From positions 21,675,207 to 21,739,206 of the forward strand of contig NC_133665.1 in NCBI RefSeq assembly GCF_037893015.1: a stretch of 64,000 bases of DNA, in the 5' to 3' direction. This DNA is from Macrotis lagotis (taxonomy: Eukaryota; Chordata; Mammalia; Peramelemorphia; Peramelidae). Made by a program: the position numbers and the translations under genes. Shown here one piece after another: positions 1-12,360 of the stretch (position 1 is the stretch's first letter; the number at the start of each line of letters is the position of its first letter). Under the pieces are notes generated by a model, which was not told the DNA's origin, made no database searches, and saw only the letters and a program-made list of their open reading frames with translations.

Positions 1-404
1 TGATCCTTTCATCCCTCTCAAACTCAGACTGAAAATGCATCTTAGATACTCTAGTTCCATCTCACACATCCTCAGGCACTCTTAAAGTATTCTAATGCAA
101 CCACCAATTCTCCATACATCTCAGAGTGATACCTACTCTTAAGCTGGCCTCCCAGCTTAATAATTAACCCTGAGGCATTTCTGAATATTCTTCCTAGCAT
201 CTACCAACTTTCCAATGACAGGGGAGGGGGCAGGAAATCTTACCACAAAAAGTTGTCTTACTTCTCTCTTCCCCTCTCAGCTCTGAAGCATCCCCACCTA
301 GTTCCCTGAAACTTAGGGAAGAAACTGGTTCCAGACACTGAGTATATTACTATGATTAATTTACAAGGGAAAAGAATATAAACAAAAGAGTACCATATAG
401 CAAA

Positions 405-407
<3 letters not shown>

Positions 408-458
<51 letters not shown>
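408..458. repeat. (TA)n microsatellite
   Basis: About 25 TA units, abutting the tail of SINE copy 1. Confidence 0.95.
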
Positions 459-461
<3 letters not shown>

Positions 462-602
462 TTTGCAAGGCAAATGGAGTTAAGTGGCTTACCCAAGGCC
501 ACATAGCTAGGTAATTATTAAGTGTCTGAGGACCAGATTTGAACTCAGGTACTCCTGACTCCAGGACCAGTGCTCTATCTACTGCGCCACCTGGCCACCC
601 CC
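459..602 (-). mobile_element. Marsupial CORE-SINE, copy 1
   Basis: This is a near full-length tRNA-headed CORE-SINE in reverse. Its A-rich tail side abuts a long (TA)n run at 408-458, probably grown from the tail. Confidence 0.9.
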
Positions 603-1244
603 TATATTTTTTTTAAAAAATCTAATCTTTAGTTGTCAATAACCTCTCTAGGCCAGGGATATGGCTTGGTTACAAGAAGCATATCACCCAAATACAGTCA
701 CAAAGATTTTTGAGTTCTTCCAGAAAAAAGTTTACATATTTTCTAAAATTTCTCTCTGTCAGTTAGATGCTTGTACTCATAAGATTTACTTTCAATCAGT
801 TGACTGCCTAGGAATCTTTTTCTTCCTCCAAAGGAAGACAAGGGATCAAAAAAAAATAACACATTCATTTAGCTTTTCTTATCACCTCGAAAAAGTAAAA
901 CACACCAACCTTCACTCAGAAAGTACATAAAGATACCTACGTAGGCTATAGACATACTATATACAAACAGTCCCATAAACTGATAAATCGTTTCTGGATA
1001 ATAACTTCCCTACCCAAATATGGAATCTCAGACCTGGCATGAAATTCCAGAGCAATTTCCATTTTCCATGTGTAATCTATAGTCAATCTTTGCTCCTACT
1101 TCCTTCATATCATGATTTCATTATTTTATCCTTTAATAATCATTGCAGTAGCTGAATATCTAGTCCAGAACTTGATAATTTGACCTTTCTCATCTGCCCT
1201 AAGAGGAGTTAGACATTCATTCTACTTTCAGTAGACTGTTGTTA

Positions 1245-1735
1245 AGGGAAGTTGGTTGGTGGCAGTGGATAGATCACTGGCCTTGGATTCAAGAGAATGG
1301 GAGCTTGGGGCGACTAGGTGGCGCAGTGGATAAAGAACCGGCCCTGGAGTCAGGAGTACTTGGGTTCAAATCCGGTCTCAAACACTTAATAATTACCTAG
1401 CTGTGTGGCCTTGGGCAAGCCACTTAACTCCATTTGCCTTGCAAAAAAAACCTTAAAAAAAAAGAGAGAATGGGAGCTTGAATCCCGCCTCAGACACTTG
1501 CCACTTACTACCCATGTGAACATGGGTATTTTGCTTAGTCCTGATTGCCTTGCATCCAGGGTCATCTCCAGTTGTCCTGGCCACTGGATCTGGATGTCTC
1601 TGGAGGAGAAGATGAGGCTTGTCACTTAGCACAGCACCTCTTCCCTCAAATCCAATTCATGTATTTGTCATGGCATCACCTCTCTGATGTCATGGTTTTC
1701 TTCTCGAATGAAGGACAGCACCAACAGCAAACTGT
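1245..1735 (+). mobile_element. RTE-tailed SINE, interrupted
   Basis: The older element runs from GGCAGTGGATAGATCACTGG to the tail near 1690-1735, which contains CACCTCTCTGATGTCATGG and a final GAATGAAGGACAGCACC. The same body recurs at 58065-58288 and, partly, in reverse near 60120-60200. The tail looks like that of RTE-mobilised marsupial SINEs; the family name is from memory. Confidence 0.65.
1307..1464 (+). mobile_element. Marsupial CORE-SINE, copy 2, nested in an RTE-type SINE
   Basis: This is a full copy with tRNA-like A box (TGGCGCAGTGG) and B box (GGTTCAAATCC) and a poly-A tail. The target duplication AGAGAATGGGAGCTTG flanks it (1292-1307 and 1465-1480), which shows it split an older SINE. 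Confidence 0.93.
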
Positions 1736-1799
1736 TATCATACTTGGCACTGAGGGGCTTAGCTCTTTGAAACTAAGAGTCAGATTCCTTATTGGCCAC

Positions 1800-3690
1800 T
1801 AACTGAGAAGAGCTAATGACTTTTTTGTATTTGGTTTTTCCTGATCTTAGGAGAACAAGTATCTATCCTGAGATGAAGATGTCCAGACTTCAAGGAGAAC
1901 TTGAATTTAGAGAGGGTCAGGCATCCAGGGTCCTTTTGGTCAAAGCTGAATACAGTAAAGGGAGGACTACTGGGCAACTACTTCAGAGCAATAGAAAAGA
2001 CAACTACCCCAACAAGAGGATGGGCCCTGAACCTAGACCATTTTGCCAGAAGACAAGGATTTTCAGAGACATTGCAAAACTTAAGGAAAATAAATGGAGA
2101 AAACTTCAGTAGTCCTGAAAACTGCTTCATATTTAGATAGTTTTAAATATCAACCTTGTGGTAGTGTGTAAACAGTTGTTAGTACTTCTTTTTGCTTGTC
2201 TCTCTCAAAGACATGTTTGCGAGTGTTCTATAATTAACATTTCTTTTGTAGGTAATAAATAAAAATCTGTCCCAACATTTACTCTTTATTTCCCATCTGC
2301 CTCTCAGTTTTAGAGGAAACCAAAACACAAGCAAATGAACTGGAATATCAGTAAGAAATGAGTCTCAATATAAACCATGTGACTGCAGGAATGAATCCAG
2401 TTTGGGCCACAGGCATGGTTCCAGAGCAAATGAGTACCTCAGTGATGCCATATTACAACTATCAGAGCTATCTGTCCATCACTCTCTGAATTAGGAACAA
2501 ATTCCTTTGTATTTTTCTTTTTTTTTTTTTGAAAAATCCAAACATATTCTTCGGCCCTTCTCCCCCACCTCACCTTTTACCATTTATAGACAAGAGCAAT
2601 GCCTTGAAAACAAAAATTTGGAATTAAAACAAATTCCCTTCCTACTAACTCAGACAAATTCCGCTTCCTCTTACTCATTCTCCAAAATGGACACAAATTT
2701 CCCTTTCTTCAATGGGACCTTTTTCTACAGAAGACTAAAGTTGCCTTTGAGTTCACAGATGGAAGGAGAAGTTCTCTTAATCACTCAGATAGGTAATTTC
2801 TTCAGTGAAGAATATGACTCATAGTCAGCAGATTTCCCATCCACCAGATGCCCCAGCCAGCAGATGCAAATTTTATCACACTTAAACATGTTAACTGGGC
2901 TACCATGTACTGAAAGCTGTAGCACTCATTTTTTTTTCAACTTTCAGATATATTTTTAGGGTCTTGAAGCATTTGTTTTAATATAACAAAGATAAAAACA
3001 ATTTATTCATTAAATTGTAACTTAAATCTTAAACCAAGATAACTTTTACATATGTATAATGCTGTGCTAAAAGGTATGGCTGTTACAGAGATTCATATAC
3101 CTTCTAGCTTTTACAGAGTCAGGTGACAGACGGGGTGACTACTCTGGCAAATAAAAATGCTAATCTCAAGGTGTGCCAATTTGGGATGTCCAAAAACATT
3201 AAGTGCCAGATTTCAGGTCTTTTGTTACATGACTTCTTTGTTCTTTACTGAAACAAACTCTGGAGGTGAAAACATGTTAATTGAATTCTGTTTGTCTTTA
3301 TTAAGGCCAAACTCCATAAGACTGTCAATGCATATATTGTTTCCTTAACAGAATGTAAGCTCCTAGAGGACAGGTCCTATTTTACTCAGTATTTCTGGTT
3401 CCCAGCACAGTGCTAGGTATATGTATAGATACTTAGTAAATGTTAATAAGTTGCTTGGTTAATTAATTAGTGATTAACTGTGGTTCATTCCTGAGGCACC
3501 TCAGCACCTTTGACCAGAGGTAATCTTTTTTTTTAATTTAAAATTTTTAATTGAAAAAATGTTTTGGTTCCCTGCAACTAAAGTTATAAAAATAGCAACT
3601 ATTGATTGAGAAACTACTTGATGAGGAAATCTATTATGAATTCAATAACCTTTTTGAAATTAATTTATATTTTTTAAAATTAAAACAGCA
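1800..3690. other. Intergenic, no supported gene
   Basis: A 98-codon + ORF ends at 2112, with an acceptor-like TTTTTCCTGATCTTAG before its body (1850) and AATAAATAAA at about 2256. I do not recognise its product, and it may be chance or a non-coding exon. Nothing else stands out. Confidence 0.35.
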
Positions 3691-3693
3691 TTT

Positions 3694-3809
3694 ATATATA
3701 TAGATAGATATAGATATAGATATAGATATAGATATAGATATAGATATAGATATAGATATAGATATAGATATAGATATAGATATAGATATAGATATAGATA
3801 TAGATATAG
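3694..3809. repeat. (TAGATA)n hexanucleotide repeat
   Basis: About 18-19 nearly perfect six-base units after a short TATATA/GATA lead-in. The repeated Ser-Ile ORF on the minus strand here is an artefact. Confidence 0.95.
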
Positions 3810-3879
3810 TTAAGCACTTCTGGTTTTGCACTCAAAGGTAACTTTAAGACCCACTTTAACCTTCTTTTCATAGGATCAT

Positions 3880-4075
3880 AGTTTAAAAGGAATCTTATTC
3901 ATTCAAATTGGACTTTGATCATTTAGTCCAGCTCCTCTCTTTCTAAAAGTGAGAAAATTAAGGTTTGGAGGAGTTAAGGCATTTGCCCAAAGTCACAGAA
4001 GGACTAGTTGGTAGAACCAGGATTTGAAGCCAGATCTCTACCTCAGAGTCTAAATACATCATCCTTTCCAGTGTT
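3880..4075 (-). mobile_element. Old MIR-related SINE, reverse
   Basis: It contains GTGAGAAAATTAAGGTTTGG, GCCCAAAGTCACAGAAGG and CCAGGATTTGAAGCCAGATC, the reverse of a MIR-type core. Relatives lie at 34735-34910 and 44600-44720. Confidence 0.55.
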
Positions 4076-4446
4076 TTAGGTTGGCTCCTATTTAGGGCCT
4101 ACTTTGAGATGCTAATATAAAAATAAGTACAAATAGAAAAACAGTAAGGCATTGGGTGGGGGAGCTTCTTATTGCTTACCTAGGATCCATCAAATTAATC
4201 AACAGAGAACAGGAAGATGGAGATATTTGCTTTTACCAGAACTGTATCAACCTGAATTTAAAAGAAAACAGAAAAAAAATTAGATCTTTAATCAGGGAAA
4301 GTGAATTGCAACTCAGAGTGCCAAATAGCAAGAGCTGGGAAGGGGCATTTATATGGTGTCCTAAAGCATCAAAAGAACTCTGATGGGAATGGTTAGGCAT
4401 CTTACAATGTCACAAGGTAAGTGGTATAAGAAACAAAAGTAGGAAA

Positions 4447-4590
4447 GCAATTAGGTAGCACAGTGGATAGAGCACTGGTCCTGGAATCAGGTGGACCTGA
4501 GTTCAAATCTGAGCTCAGACACTTAATAATTTACCTATCTGTGTGACCTTGGGCAAATCACTTAACCCCATCACCTTGTTTAAAAAAAAA
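4447..4590 (+). mobile_element. Marsupial CORE-SINE, copy 3
   Basis: A somewhat diverged forward copy. Flanks carry AAAAGTAGGAAAG on the left and AAAAGTAGGGAAAG on the right, a target duplication with one insertion. Confidence 0.88.
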
Positions 4591-5856
4591 GAAGTAAAAG
4601 TAGGGAAAGAAAACCTGGGAATCTCTGGAGAGAAAAGTTTGGGAGATTTGCTGAAAAGGTCAACCCAAGGCAATTCATTGGATTAGGAAGGGAGACAGGC
4701 TGATTAGCAGAAGTTGTGGAAAAGAAAGGCTAAATTGAAGGCAGGAAACCACTGATCCCTATTGAGGGAGAATAGTCATGTGGGAATCAAGTTTAGACAC
4801 TTCAAGGAGGTAAGAGATAGCTGGGGAAGAATAGCAAAGAAGATGGTCAAGTTAAAGAAGTTATTTGCTAAGGAAACAATTAAATTAGAGACAGTTACAA
4901 ACTGGGAAAGAAGGGAGCTTCTAAGGAGCTGGAATTCATGAATACAGCTTAGAAAAAGGCAGAGGAGAAGAAACCAGGCAGCAGGTGCTACACTGAGTCA
5001 GTAGGAGAAAGAGACCACTGAGGAATAATTCCTTAAGTATACCCTCTGCTCTGAGAAAGCAAAGGTGGCATTTAAGGAATGGTCTAACACCTGGTGTAGG
5101 GGTGGTTTTCCACTGGGCATCCACCGGGGCAGTCCTCAAGGAGTGGCTAATGATATAAGGCAGCATTCATTAGTATTACTCATACTCCTGTCTCAGAAAA
5201 GGCATAATCAAAGTCAGACTTACTTTAAAATCCAAAGTGGCTTAGAAAATGGGGTTCATGAAGCACCAACACAGAATGCTTGAATGAGGGTATAAAGGTT
5301 TAACAGAGAAGTTTCCAATAGAAAAAGATGACATTTCTCTATACCCAGAGTTCTTTTGCTACATAAAGATTATTTTTTCTTTTATTTCTATACTTTATGT
5401 ATATGTATAAGTTTAAGAAGAGTTAAATCACTTGCTCTTCACTTTCTGGACCCATATGTCTTCAATTTTATCTGAACTAACTGGACCATTACTGGCCATG
5501 CCTAGAAATATTGCTAGAAAATGTGTCCAGCAAAAGATTCAAGCAAACCTGAAAGAATTCACTTAGAAGATCAACTCTGACTCAGAAGAATTTAGGGAAA
5601 AAAGAAGTTTATTTAAGCACTGTATGGTTAGCCAAAACTAAGAGAGAAAGAGGAATTAACATCAACAGCAACAGCAGGCTCTATGAGAGGATAAGCAATA
5701 AGGAAAGGTACATGAGCATGAGAGGTTACCTGGGGGTTTCACAGAGCAGGACAGCCTCCCAAAGGAAGACAAGCCATCAGTATATAAGCAGTAAGAAAGG
5801 GTATAGAGACAGGAGAATTTATTTGAGGTATCATGCTCACCAAGTGTGGATGAATT

Positions 5857-6022
5857 TGGGGCAGCTGGGTGGCACAGTGGATAGAGCACTGGCCCTGGAG
5901 TCAGGAGTACCTGAGTTCAAACCTGGCCTCAGACACTTAATAATTACCTAGCTGTGTGGCCTTGGGCAAACCACTTAACCCCATTTGCCTTGCAAAAACC
6001 TAAGAATAAAAAATAAAAAGAA
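5857..6022 (+). mobile_element. Marsupial CORE-SINE, copy 4
   Basis: A full forward copy from GGGGCAGCTGGGTGGCACAG to an A-rich tail. Confidence 0.9.
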
Positions 6023-6985
6023 GTGGACTAACTTCACAAAGTAAGATAAGCCATCAGGGTATGAGAGGTAAGGAAGGGCATAGGGGTATCAAAATTTATC
6101 TAGGGAATTATGCTCCCCAAGAGCAAATTGACCTCCCAGAGGGAGGGGAACAATTTAACTGAGGAGTGAGTGAGCTTTTGAAGGGGCAGAAAGTAATTAT
6201 TAGATATACATGATGTGGACAGTAACATAGCAGAAATAAGATAATTAGGGATATGTAATGGAGGGGCTATAGCCAAAGACTTTTCAGGTTAGGATATGGA
6301 TCCATTATTTTGTTGATAGGGGCTAGTCTTATACCTGGGAGAGTCCTTGCCAGGAAGGGGCAGTAGTTCATTGACCTCATCTATGGGGGGAAGGAGGGTC
6401 AATGTTAATGTAAGGTATATGTGCAGAAGTGCAGAAGGAACAAATTAATTATAAAATATATTTCCTCTACTTCAGGAGAAGTTAAGGCATTTTAGATCAT
6501 GGGTCCATGACTCTTTAATTACCACCGTCATTTATCTCCTTACCAACATTGGCATACCCCTTTTTCCTCTCAGGCTCATTGCCTCCAGAAAGGGGGGAAA
6601 TGAGCTTCCTATTATTTTATTCAATAATTCTGAAAACTATACAAGAAAGATTTCAAAATCACCAATTGCCACAATGGTGTGGTTATTGATTTAGAACCAA
6701 GACATCCAGGAGAATAAAGTCAAATGAAGACCCTGCCTTCTGATTGTGTCAATGTATAATTATGCTCCCTCAAAAATCCTCTTTGAGTTCATTTCCACTG
6801 AGTTTTCTTTCATGTATCATTGAGGCCTAGTTGAACAATAAACATGTGCCATTAACCTAACTCTGCAGGTCTTTTATTAAATCCAAACTTTAGATTAACT
6901 TTTTCGTTATCTATACAGAAAGTCTGGAAAGCCAGGAATAGATCCTGGAGAGGAGAAAGATGCTGACCTGTGCACTTTCCTTAAT

Positions 6986-7358
6986 GAGGGTGATGATCAA
7001 CTTTAATGGACTTACTCATTCCATCAGTGCAACAATCAGAGACAATTTTGGGGTATCTTCGATGGAGAATACCATCTGTACCCAGAGAAAGAATTGTAGA
7101 GTTTGAACAAAGACCAAAGACTAATACCTTTAATTTAAAAAAACTTATCTTGTTATATAATTTTGCTATCTCTTATACTTTATTTTTATTCCATAAGTAT
7201 ATGATTTCTCTCCCATCACATTCAACTTAGATCAATGTATACCATGGAAACAATGTAAAGACTAACAGACTGCTTTCCATGGGGGATGGGGGGCAGGAAG
7301 TGAGATTGGGGAAAAAATTGTAAAATTCAAAATCAATCAATCAATCAATCAATAAAAA
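6986..7358 (+). mobile_element. L1 3' UTR fragment
   Basis: It matches, stretch by stretch, the 3' end of the L1 at 59430-59789 (for example TCATTCCATCAGTGCAACAA and GTAAAGACTAACAGACTGCT). It ends with a tetramer CAAT run and AATAAAAAG. Confidence 0.8.
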
Positions 7359-7960
7359 GAATTTCTGAGAGGGGAAAGTGTACTTTCAGTGTGAGAAGGC
7401 TCAAGAGAGAAGGTTGAAATGACATGGAGAAGCAAGCCCAGAGAGTGAAGATTGTAGCCAGGAGAGGAAGGAAGCATTTTGGTCACTTAGATTTTGTAAT
7501 ATTGGTGATGGTGGGCAGGAGGGGGAAGTTGGGGAAGCAAAAAAAGTGAAGAGGGAGTAGGGATTTGGAGACAAGCTCAACTCCCATACTGGTAATCCTT
7601 TCAAAACCATTCAAAGACTCAAGGGGGAAAACTTCAACAATTTCTCTTATAGACCTTATGAAGTATTTTTGTTCTTAGATTTACAGACAAATTGTCCTCC
7701 ATACACAGGGTGATTTTCTATCAAACTAAACTGCTTTGAGTTACCAAACAAAGCTGGCTTTATAAGTAATATACCTACTTGAAAGTTTCAAAATAAAACT
7801 GATACTGTTTAAAAAGCAACTGGATTAGGCTTACACAGAACTCTTTTCACTTATATTAAATAATAACTTTATTAATTCCATTATTATTTTTACTAATTAT
7901 ATGTGTATGCCCAAGAAGAGATGTTATACCTTTATACCCTTATTCAAGCAGAACTACCAA

Positions 7961-7962
<2 letters not shown>

Positions 7963-8044
<82 letters not shown>

Positions 8045-8054
8045 CATATATATA
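7963..8054. repeat. (TA)n microsatellite with interruptions
   Basis: About 90 bp of TA with single-base interruptions (TACA, TGTA). Tyr-Ile ORFs across it are artefacts. Confidence 0.93.
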
Positions 8055-8926
8055 TGCAGAGGAAAGGTCCATAATTATCAATAACAGAAGACATAGACAG
8101 GGAATGACATGACATTGATCTAGAGACTACAAGTAATTCTAACAGCCATAAGAAAGGGATATAAGGTTGGTTAACTGCATAAGGGCTTGGAAAGAGACCT
8201 GTATTGAAGACCACTATAAAATTCAAATACTTCCTAGAAAGACTTTTCTCTACCTTGAAGAGAAAAATAAGAAAAGTGGACAGGAATTTGAAAAGAAGCA
8301 ATAGTGATACATCCTTAATGAGAGTTTCCTGAAATAAATCAAACTCATGAGTGAAGCAATAAATCATCTTTAATTGAGATAGTAGGGTACCAAACCTGCC
8401 ACCCTAAGGAATGAACTGCCAGGAGACCCACAGGAAAAGATTCTAATACTTTTAGGAGAAAGAGAGGAGGGGGTCACATTAGGTGATGAGGTCTGGTCAT
8501 AAGATGCCAGCTGCCTTTGGCAATCTGAGCAAGGAAAATCAACTCATTCTGTTTAACCTGCCCTGCCAGATCTAACTCACTATAAATTGCAATGAACTGG
8601 ACAAAGACATTAGGAGCTGAGATCCTTTACAAAGTAAAATCCCACAGTGGAAGGACCTAATAGAGAGTAAATATCTTGAAAATGGAAGTGCCTAGATATT
8701 ACTGAAATTCTGGCATTAATAGGATCATTTATGAGAGTCATATTCATATTATTATTATATTTGATATTTATAGTTTTCTGTAATTATAGTAACAATTTTT
8801 CTGTCACCAGTTTGTTTTATTTTGTGTACTTTTTGTTATATTAAATAAAACATTTTCAATATTGAATGTTTTCTTAGCCTGAGTACTTGCAAGGAATCTG
8901 AGACACTTTGTACTAGAGGGAATTTC

Positions 8927-9080
8927 TTTTTCTTTTTTCTTTTTTAGATTTTTGCAAGGCAATGGGGTTAAGTGACTTGCCACACAGCTAGGTAATTATT
9001 AAGTGTCTGAGACCAGATTTGAACTCAGGCACTCCTGACTCCAGGGCCAGTACTCTATCCACTGTGCCACTTAGCCACCC
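8927..9080 (-). mobile_element. Marsupial CORE-SINE, copy 5
   Basis: A reverse copy with perfect duplication CTAGAGGGAATTTC on both sides (8913-8926 and 9081-9094). A short internal deletion removes part of the CAAGGCC segment of the core. Confidence 0.92.
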
Positions 9081-9589
9081 CTAGAGGGAATTTCAAAGTG
9101 AGTCTAGGAACTGAAATTTTCAGGATTTTTCCAGGTGTTGCAAACACAAGCCAGAGAAATTTTATGAGCAGCAACCCCCACCAAATTGTATACTGATTCT
9201 CATAATGGGAATGCTCTAATACCACAGTTATATTGGAGACTATGTAGTTTCATTCAAAATGATTTTTTTGGTGGGGGTTAAGACTGGGGACTCTCCTGCA
9301 TAAACAAAGGTCAAATCCAGATAGCACTTTTACAAGCACCAAGGAAGAAAGTTAAGTATAGCTAGTAAAATTAACTCAGTTTCCTCATCTATAAAGTGAG
9401 GATAATGATAGCACCTACCTTTCAAGGTTATTGTGAGGATCAATTTGGATAATATTTGTAAATACCACATAGGGCATGGCACATAATAGATACTATATAA
9501 ATGTTAGCTATTATCATTATTATTATTATTCTGAACATATACCCTAAAGGGGTCAAAGATAGAAAGAAAGGATACACAATACAAAAATG

Positions 9590-10100
9590 CTTAAGCAGTA
9601 CTTTTTGTTTTTTAGCAACTAAATGGAAGCAAAGTGGATGCTGAAGGTAATGGCTGAACAAATTGTGATACGTGAATTTAATGGAATATTTTTTTGGACC
9701 ATAAGAAAAAACAAATAGGAAGGATTCTGAGAAATTTGGGAATACTAATATGAACTATGAAAACTAAAGTAAGCAGAACAAATTGATATAAGCATAATAA
9801 TGTTAAGGAGGATGATTGAAAGATTTAAAAATCTGATCAAATAAATAATCAATTGTGAGTTCATGAGAATGATGGTAAAAACTCTTTACTGGTAAAGAGA
9901 TATTTGACTGGAGGCACATGATGAAATTTAAATTTTCACACACAGGAAATGTGTTGACAATTTTGCTTGATTATACTTGTTACCATGGAGGACTTCTATT
10001 TGGGGAAGATAGGAAGTGATATGTAGGTAGTAAGAGAATACAGAAAAGAAAATCAATAGGATATTTTTAAAACACAACAGAAGATTGGAAGGGAGTGCAA
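9590..10100 (+). mobile_element. Old L1-like 3' end
   Basis: It has CAAATTGTGATACGTGAATT...AATGGAATATT and AAAGTAAGCAGAACA, landmarks of the L1 ORF2 C-terminus and 3' UTR, heavily decayed. Confidence 0.55.
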
Positions 10101-10203
10101 ACTTACAAGATGGTTTTATTATTACTTTTTTAAATTAAAAATATATTTCTAAAATACAAATACATTAATGCAGGATGGAAATCAGAGTCCTCATTTTAGT
10201 CTT

Positions 10204-10367
10204 TTTTTATTTTTATTTTTTTTAGGTTTTTGCAAGGCCAATGGGGTTAAGTGGCTTGCCCAAGACCACACAGCTAGGTAATTATTAAGTGTCTGCGACC
10301 GGATTTGAACCCAGGTACTCCTGACTCCAGGGCCGGTGCTTTATCCATTGCACCACCTAGCCGCCCC
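10204..10367 (-). mobile_element. Marsupial CORE-SINE, copy 6
   Basis: A reverse copy with perfect duplication CTCATTTTAGTCTT (10190-10203 and 10368-10381). Confidence 0.92.
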
Positions 10368-10781
10368 CTCATTTTAGTCTTAAGACCACACCAAGTCTCT
10401 ACCTTGCCTGGCAGATATGATCAATTATACTGCTTGGATAAGCAGAAATTTATCCACTATAATTCTTCCAATAAGATGGAGGAACATGGAACCTCATCAT
10501 CTCCCTTCCACTTGTATACTAATAGCCACCAAGCATTATTACTTATGTTTTTTGAAGTGGAAGGTCTTATTCTCTGACCCGCAATCATATCCAGTAGACA
10601 CCCAAGTCTTACTATTTGACCTGCCAACATACCTAAGGAATTCTGGGCTTTGTCATTCATCCAGCAGCTGACTCCTCAAGATGACTGAACCCTTCCATCT
10701 ATCTATCTTGCAGCTGAACCTTCTAATATATGTCATCTTGATTCACCTCAGCCCACAGAATGGACTCTTGAAGATTTGCAA

Positions 10782-10834
10782 AAAAAATAATAATAGTAAT
10801 TATTATTATTATTATTATTACTATTATTATTAAA
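10782..10834. repeat. (ATT)n trinucleotide repeat with mirrored AAT part
   Basis: ATAATAATAG lies next to ATT repeats, so the stretch can fold on itself. Confidence 0.85.
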
Positions 10835-11173
10835 ACATTTATCCCCACAGCAGTTTAGTAGTTTTGTTTTGACAAGATGATACCATCAACAAGACCAGAA
10901 AACAGACCAGTGGCCATATAATCTATGCTTCTAGATATAACCAGGATTTTGTTTTGTTTTTAAATTCTGTATTAATTTGGGGGATGAGAAAACACCTCTG
11001 CAATATATTCTGGAGCAAGCCTATTCCCTACTGCCTGGCAAATGGAGAAGTTAGGAACAAGAGGATTCCTGTAACAAGGAGATTAGTTTCTGTTATTCCA
11101 AGTTGGAATTCTGAAATATTTTCCCATGGAAACACTGTTTGCACATGGCTTTAAGGTCCTATGCATATAATAC

Positions 11174-11682
11174 TGAAAAGTCCTTTGACTTTTCCTTTTG
11201 GGCAGCCGGGTCCTACCTTTCCAAGGTCTTTGGGGCACCACTGGACTCAGCCAGCGTGTTCAATAATGAGAGTTCAACTAGGAGAGATGAGTAACAGGTT
11301 TTATTAACAGGACACTACATTTCTACATCTCTACATCTCTACATCTCTAACTCACATAGTTGAGTAAGGGTATATATGAGCCTAGTCCCCCTGTTATCAG
11401 CATTCCTCATCTCTAGGCACTGTGAAAGAGTAAAGGGCATGCCACAAAAGGTGTGTATCCTGGCTTAAACAGGATGAGGATGAAAGGCAGATAAGGGCCA
11501 AAGCTCCTTCATGAGAATCTTCAACAAGATAAGGATGAAAGGCAGAGAACAAACAGAGAGAAAGGCCAGAGCTCCTTCCTGAGTTCAGAACACTCTGGTA
11601 TGGACATTCCTGTTGTCCCCAGTCTCATGACTCTCAGTATGAACTCCTCATGGCCATGTATTCTGTCTATTAACCCCTTACA
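11174..11682 (-). repeat. 3' LTR of the provirus
   Basis: This 509-bp copy begins TG and ends CA. On the minus strand it carries a TATA-like element (about 11371-11378) and an AATAAA (11300-11305), in the order expected for U3 then R. It abuts the polypurine tract on the internal side. Confidence 0.93.
11317..11348. repeat. 8-bp array in 3' LTR, four units
   Basis: ACATTTCT is followed by three ACATCTCT units. This is the short allele of the array in the paired LTR. Confidence 0.9.
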
Positions 11683-11697
11683 ATTCCCCTTTCTTAA
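11683..11697 (-). other. Polypurine tract of the provirus
   Basis: On the minus strand, AAGAAAGGGGAAT ends directly at the TG of the 3' LTR. This is the position and composition of a retroviral plus-strand primer. Confidence 0.85.
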
Positions 11698-12360
11698 TTC
11701 ACGAAGCACCCTATAGATTCCCAGAAAAGGGTTGTCATGAAATGAGGACTTGCATCACAAAGGGCACACACAAGCAAAATAATAAAAGTCCAATACCAAA
11801 CTATATAAGGTAACAATACACACAACAGACCACCAGATTGAGTATGAAAGAACTGAATCAGCTTATCTGAAACCTGATTAGGTTTTAAATCAGAATCTAC
11901 TGCCTGATCAATATAATCAGCTATTTGGGCTAATTTTGACAATTCTAATGTAATATTTTCCATACTCAATCCATGTAGCTGGGCTCTAATAACATTCCAT
12001 TCTACTTGAGATTCATTATATCATGCTTTGGTCAAACAATATTGATTATATCTATAATCACATTGTAACCTTTGTTGTAATTCTAAATATTGTACTTCTT
12101 CTCCCAAAAACATAGTGGCTTTCTGCAATTGATATAATGCTTTATAAAATTGCTCATCTACCTGAAGTTGGTGTTTAAATCACACTGAAACATTCTGCGT
12201 TAATTCTTGTAATCCCTGTGCTTCTACTATTTGATTCTGAGTATTAGATATTGATATAGCAAGGGCTGTAGAGGCCACAATGGCTTCTACCAGTAATGTA
12301 ATGCCCAAAATAACACAAGAAATAATCTTCTGTTTCTCTGTTGAAAGAATATTTTCTCAT
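11694..12360 (-). pseudogene. Broken env, transmembrane subunit
   Basis: In one minus frame there is a hydrophobic fusion-peptide-like stretch (about 12270-12330), a heptad-type helix, a short loop closed by two cysteines, a second helix and a long hydrophobic membrane segment (about 11770-11825). Two in-frame TGA codons interrupt it upstream of the 91-codon ORF at 11694-11969. The order is that of a class I retroviral fusion subunit. Confidence 0.75.

Noticed and set aside
1307-1400. tRNA-like A and B boxes considered as a tRNA gene
   Set aside because: They belong to the head of the CORE-SINE, which continues into the SINE body, and the cloverleaf is not conserved.
3634-3831. Ser-Ile repeat ORF
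   Set aside because: Direct translation of the TAGATA microsatellite.
7903-8367. Tyr-Ile repeat ORFs on both strands
   Set aside because: Direct translation of a TA microsatellite.
11316-11350. Short tandem repeats considered as a CRISPR array
   Set aside because: Units are 8 bp with no spacers and lie in an LTR of a vertebrate genome.
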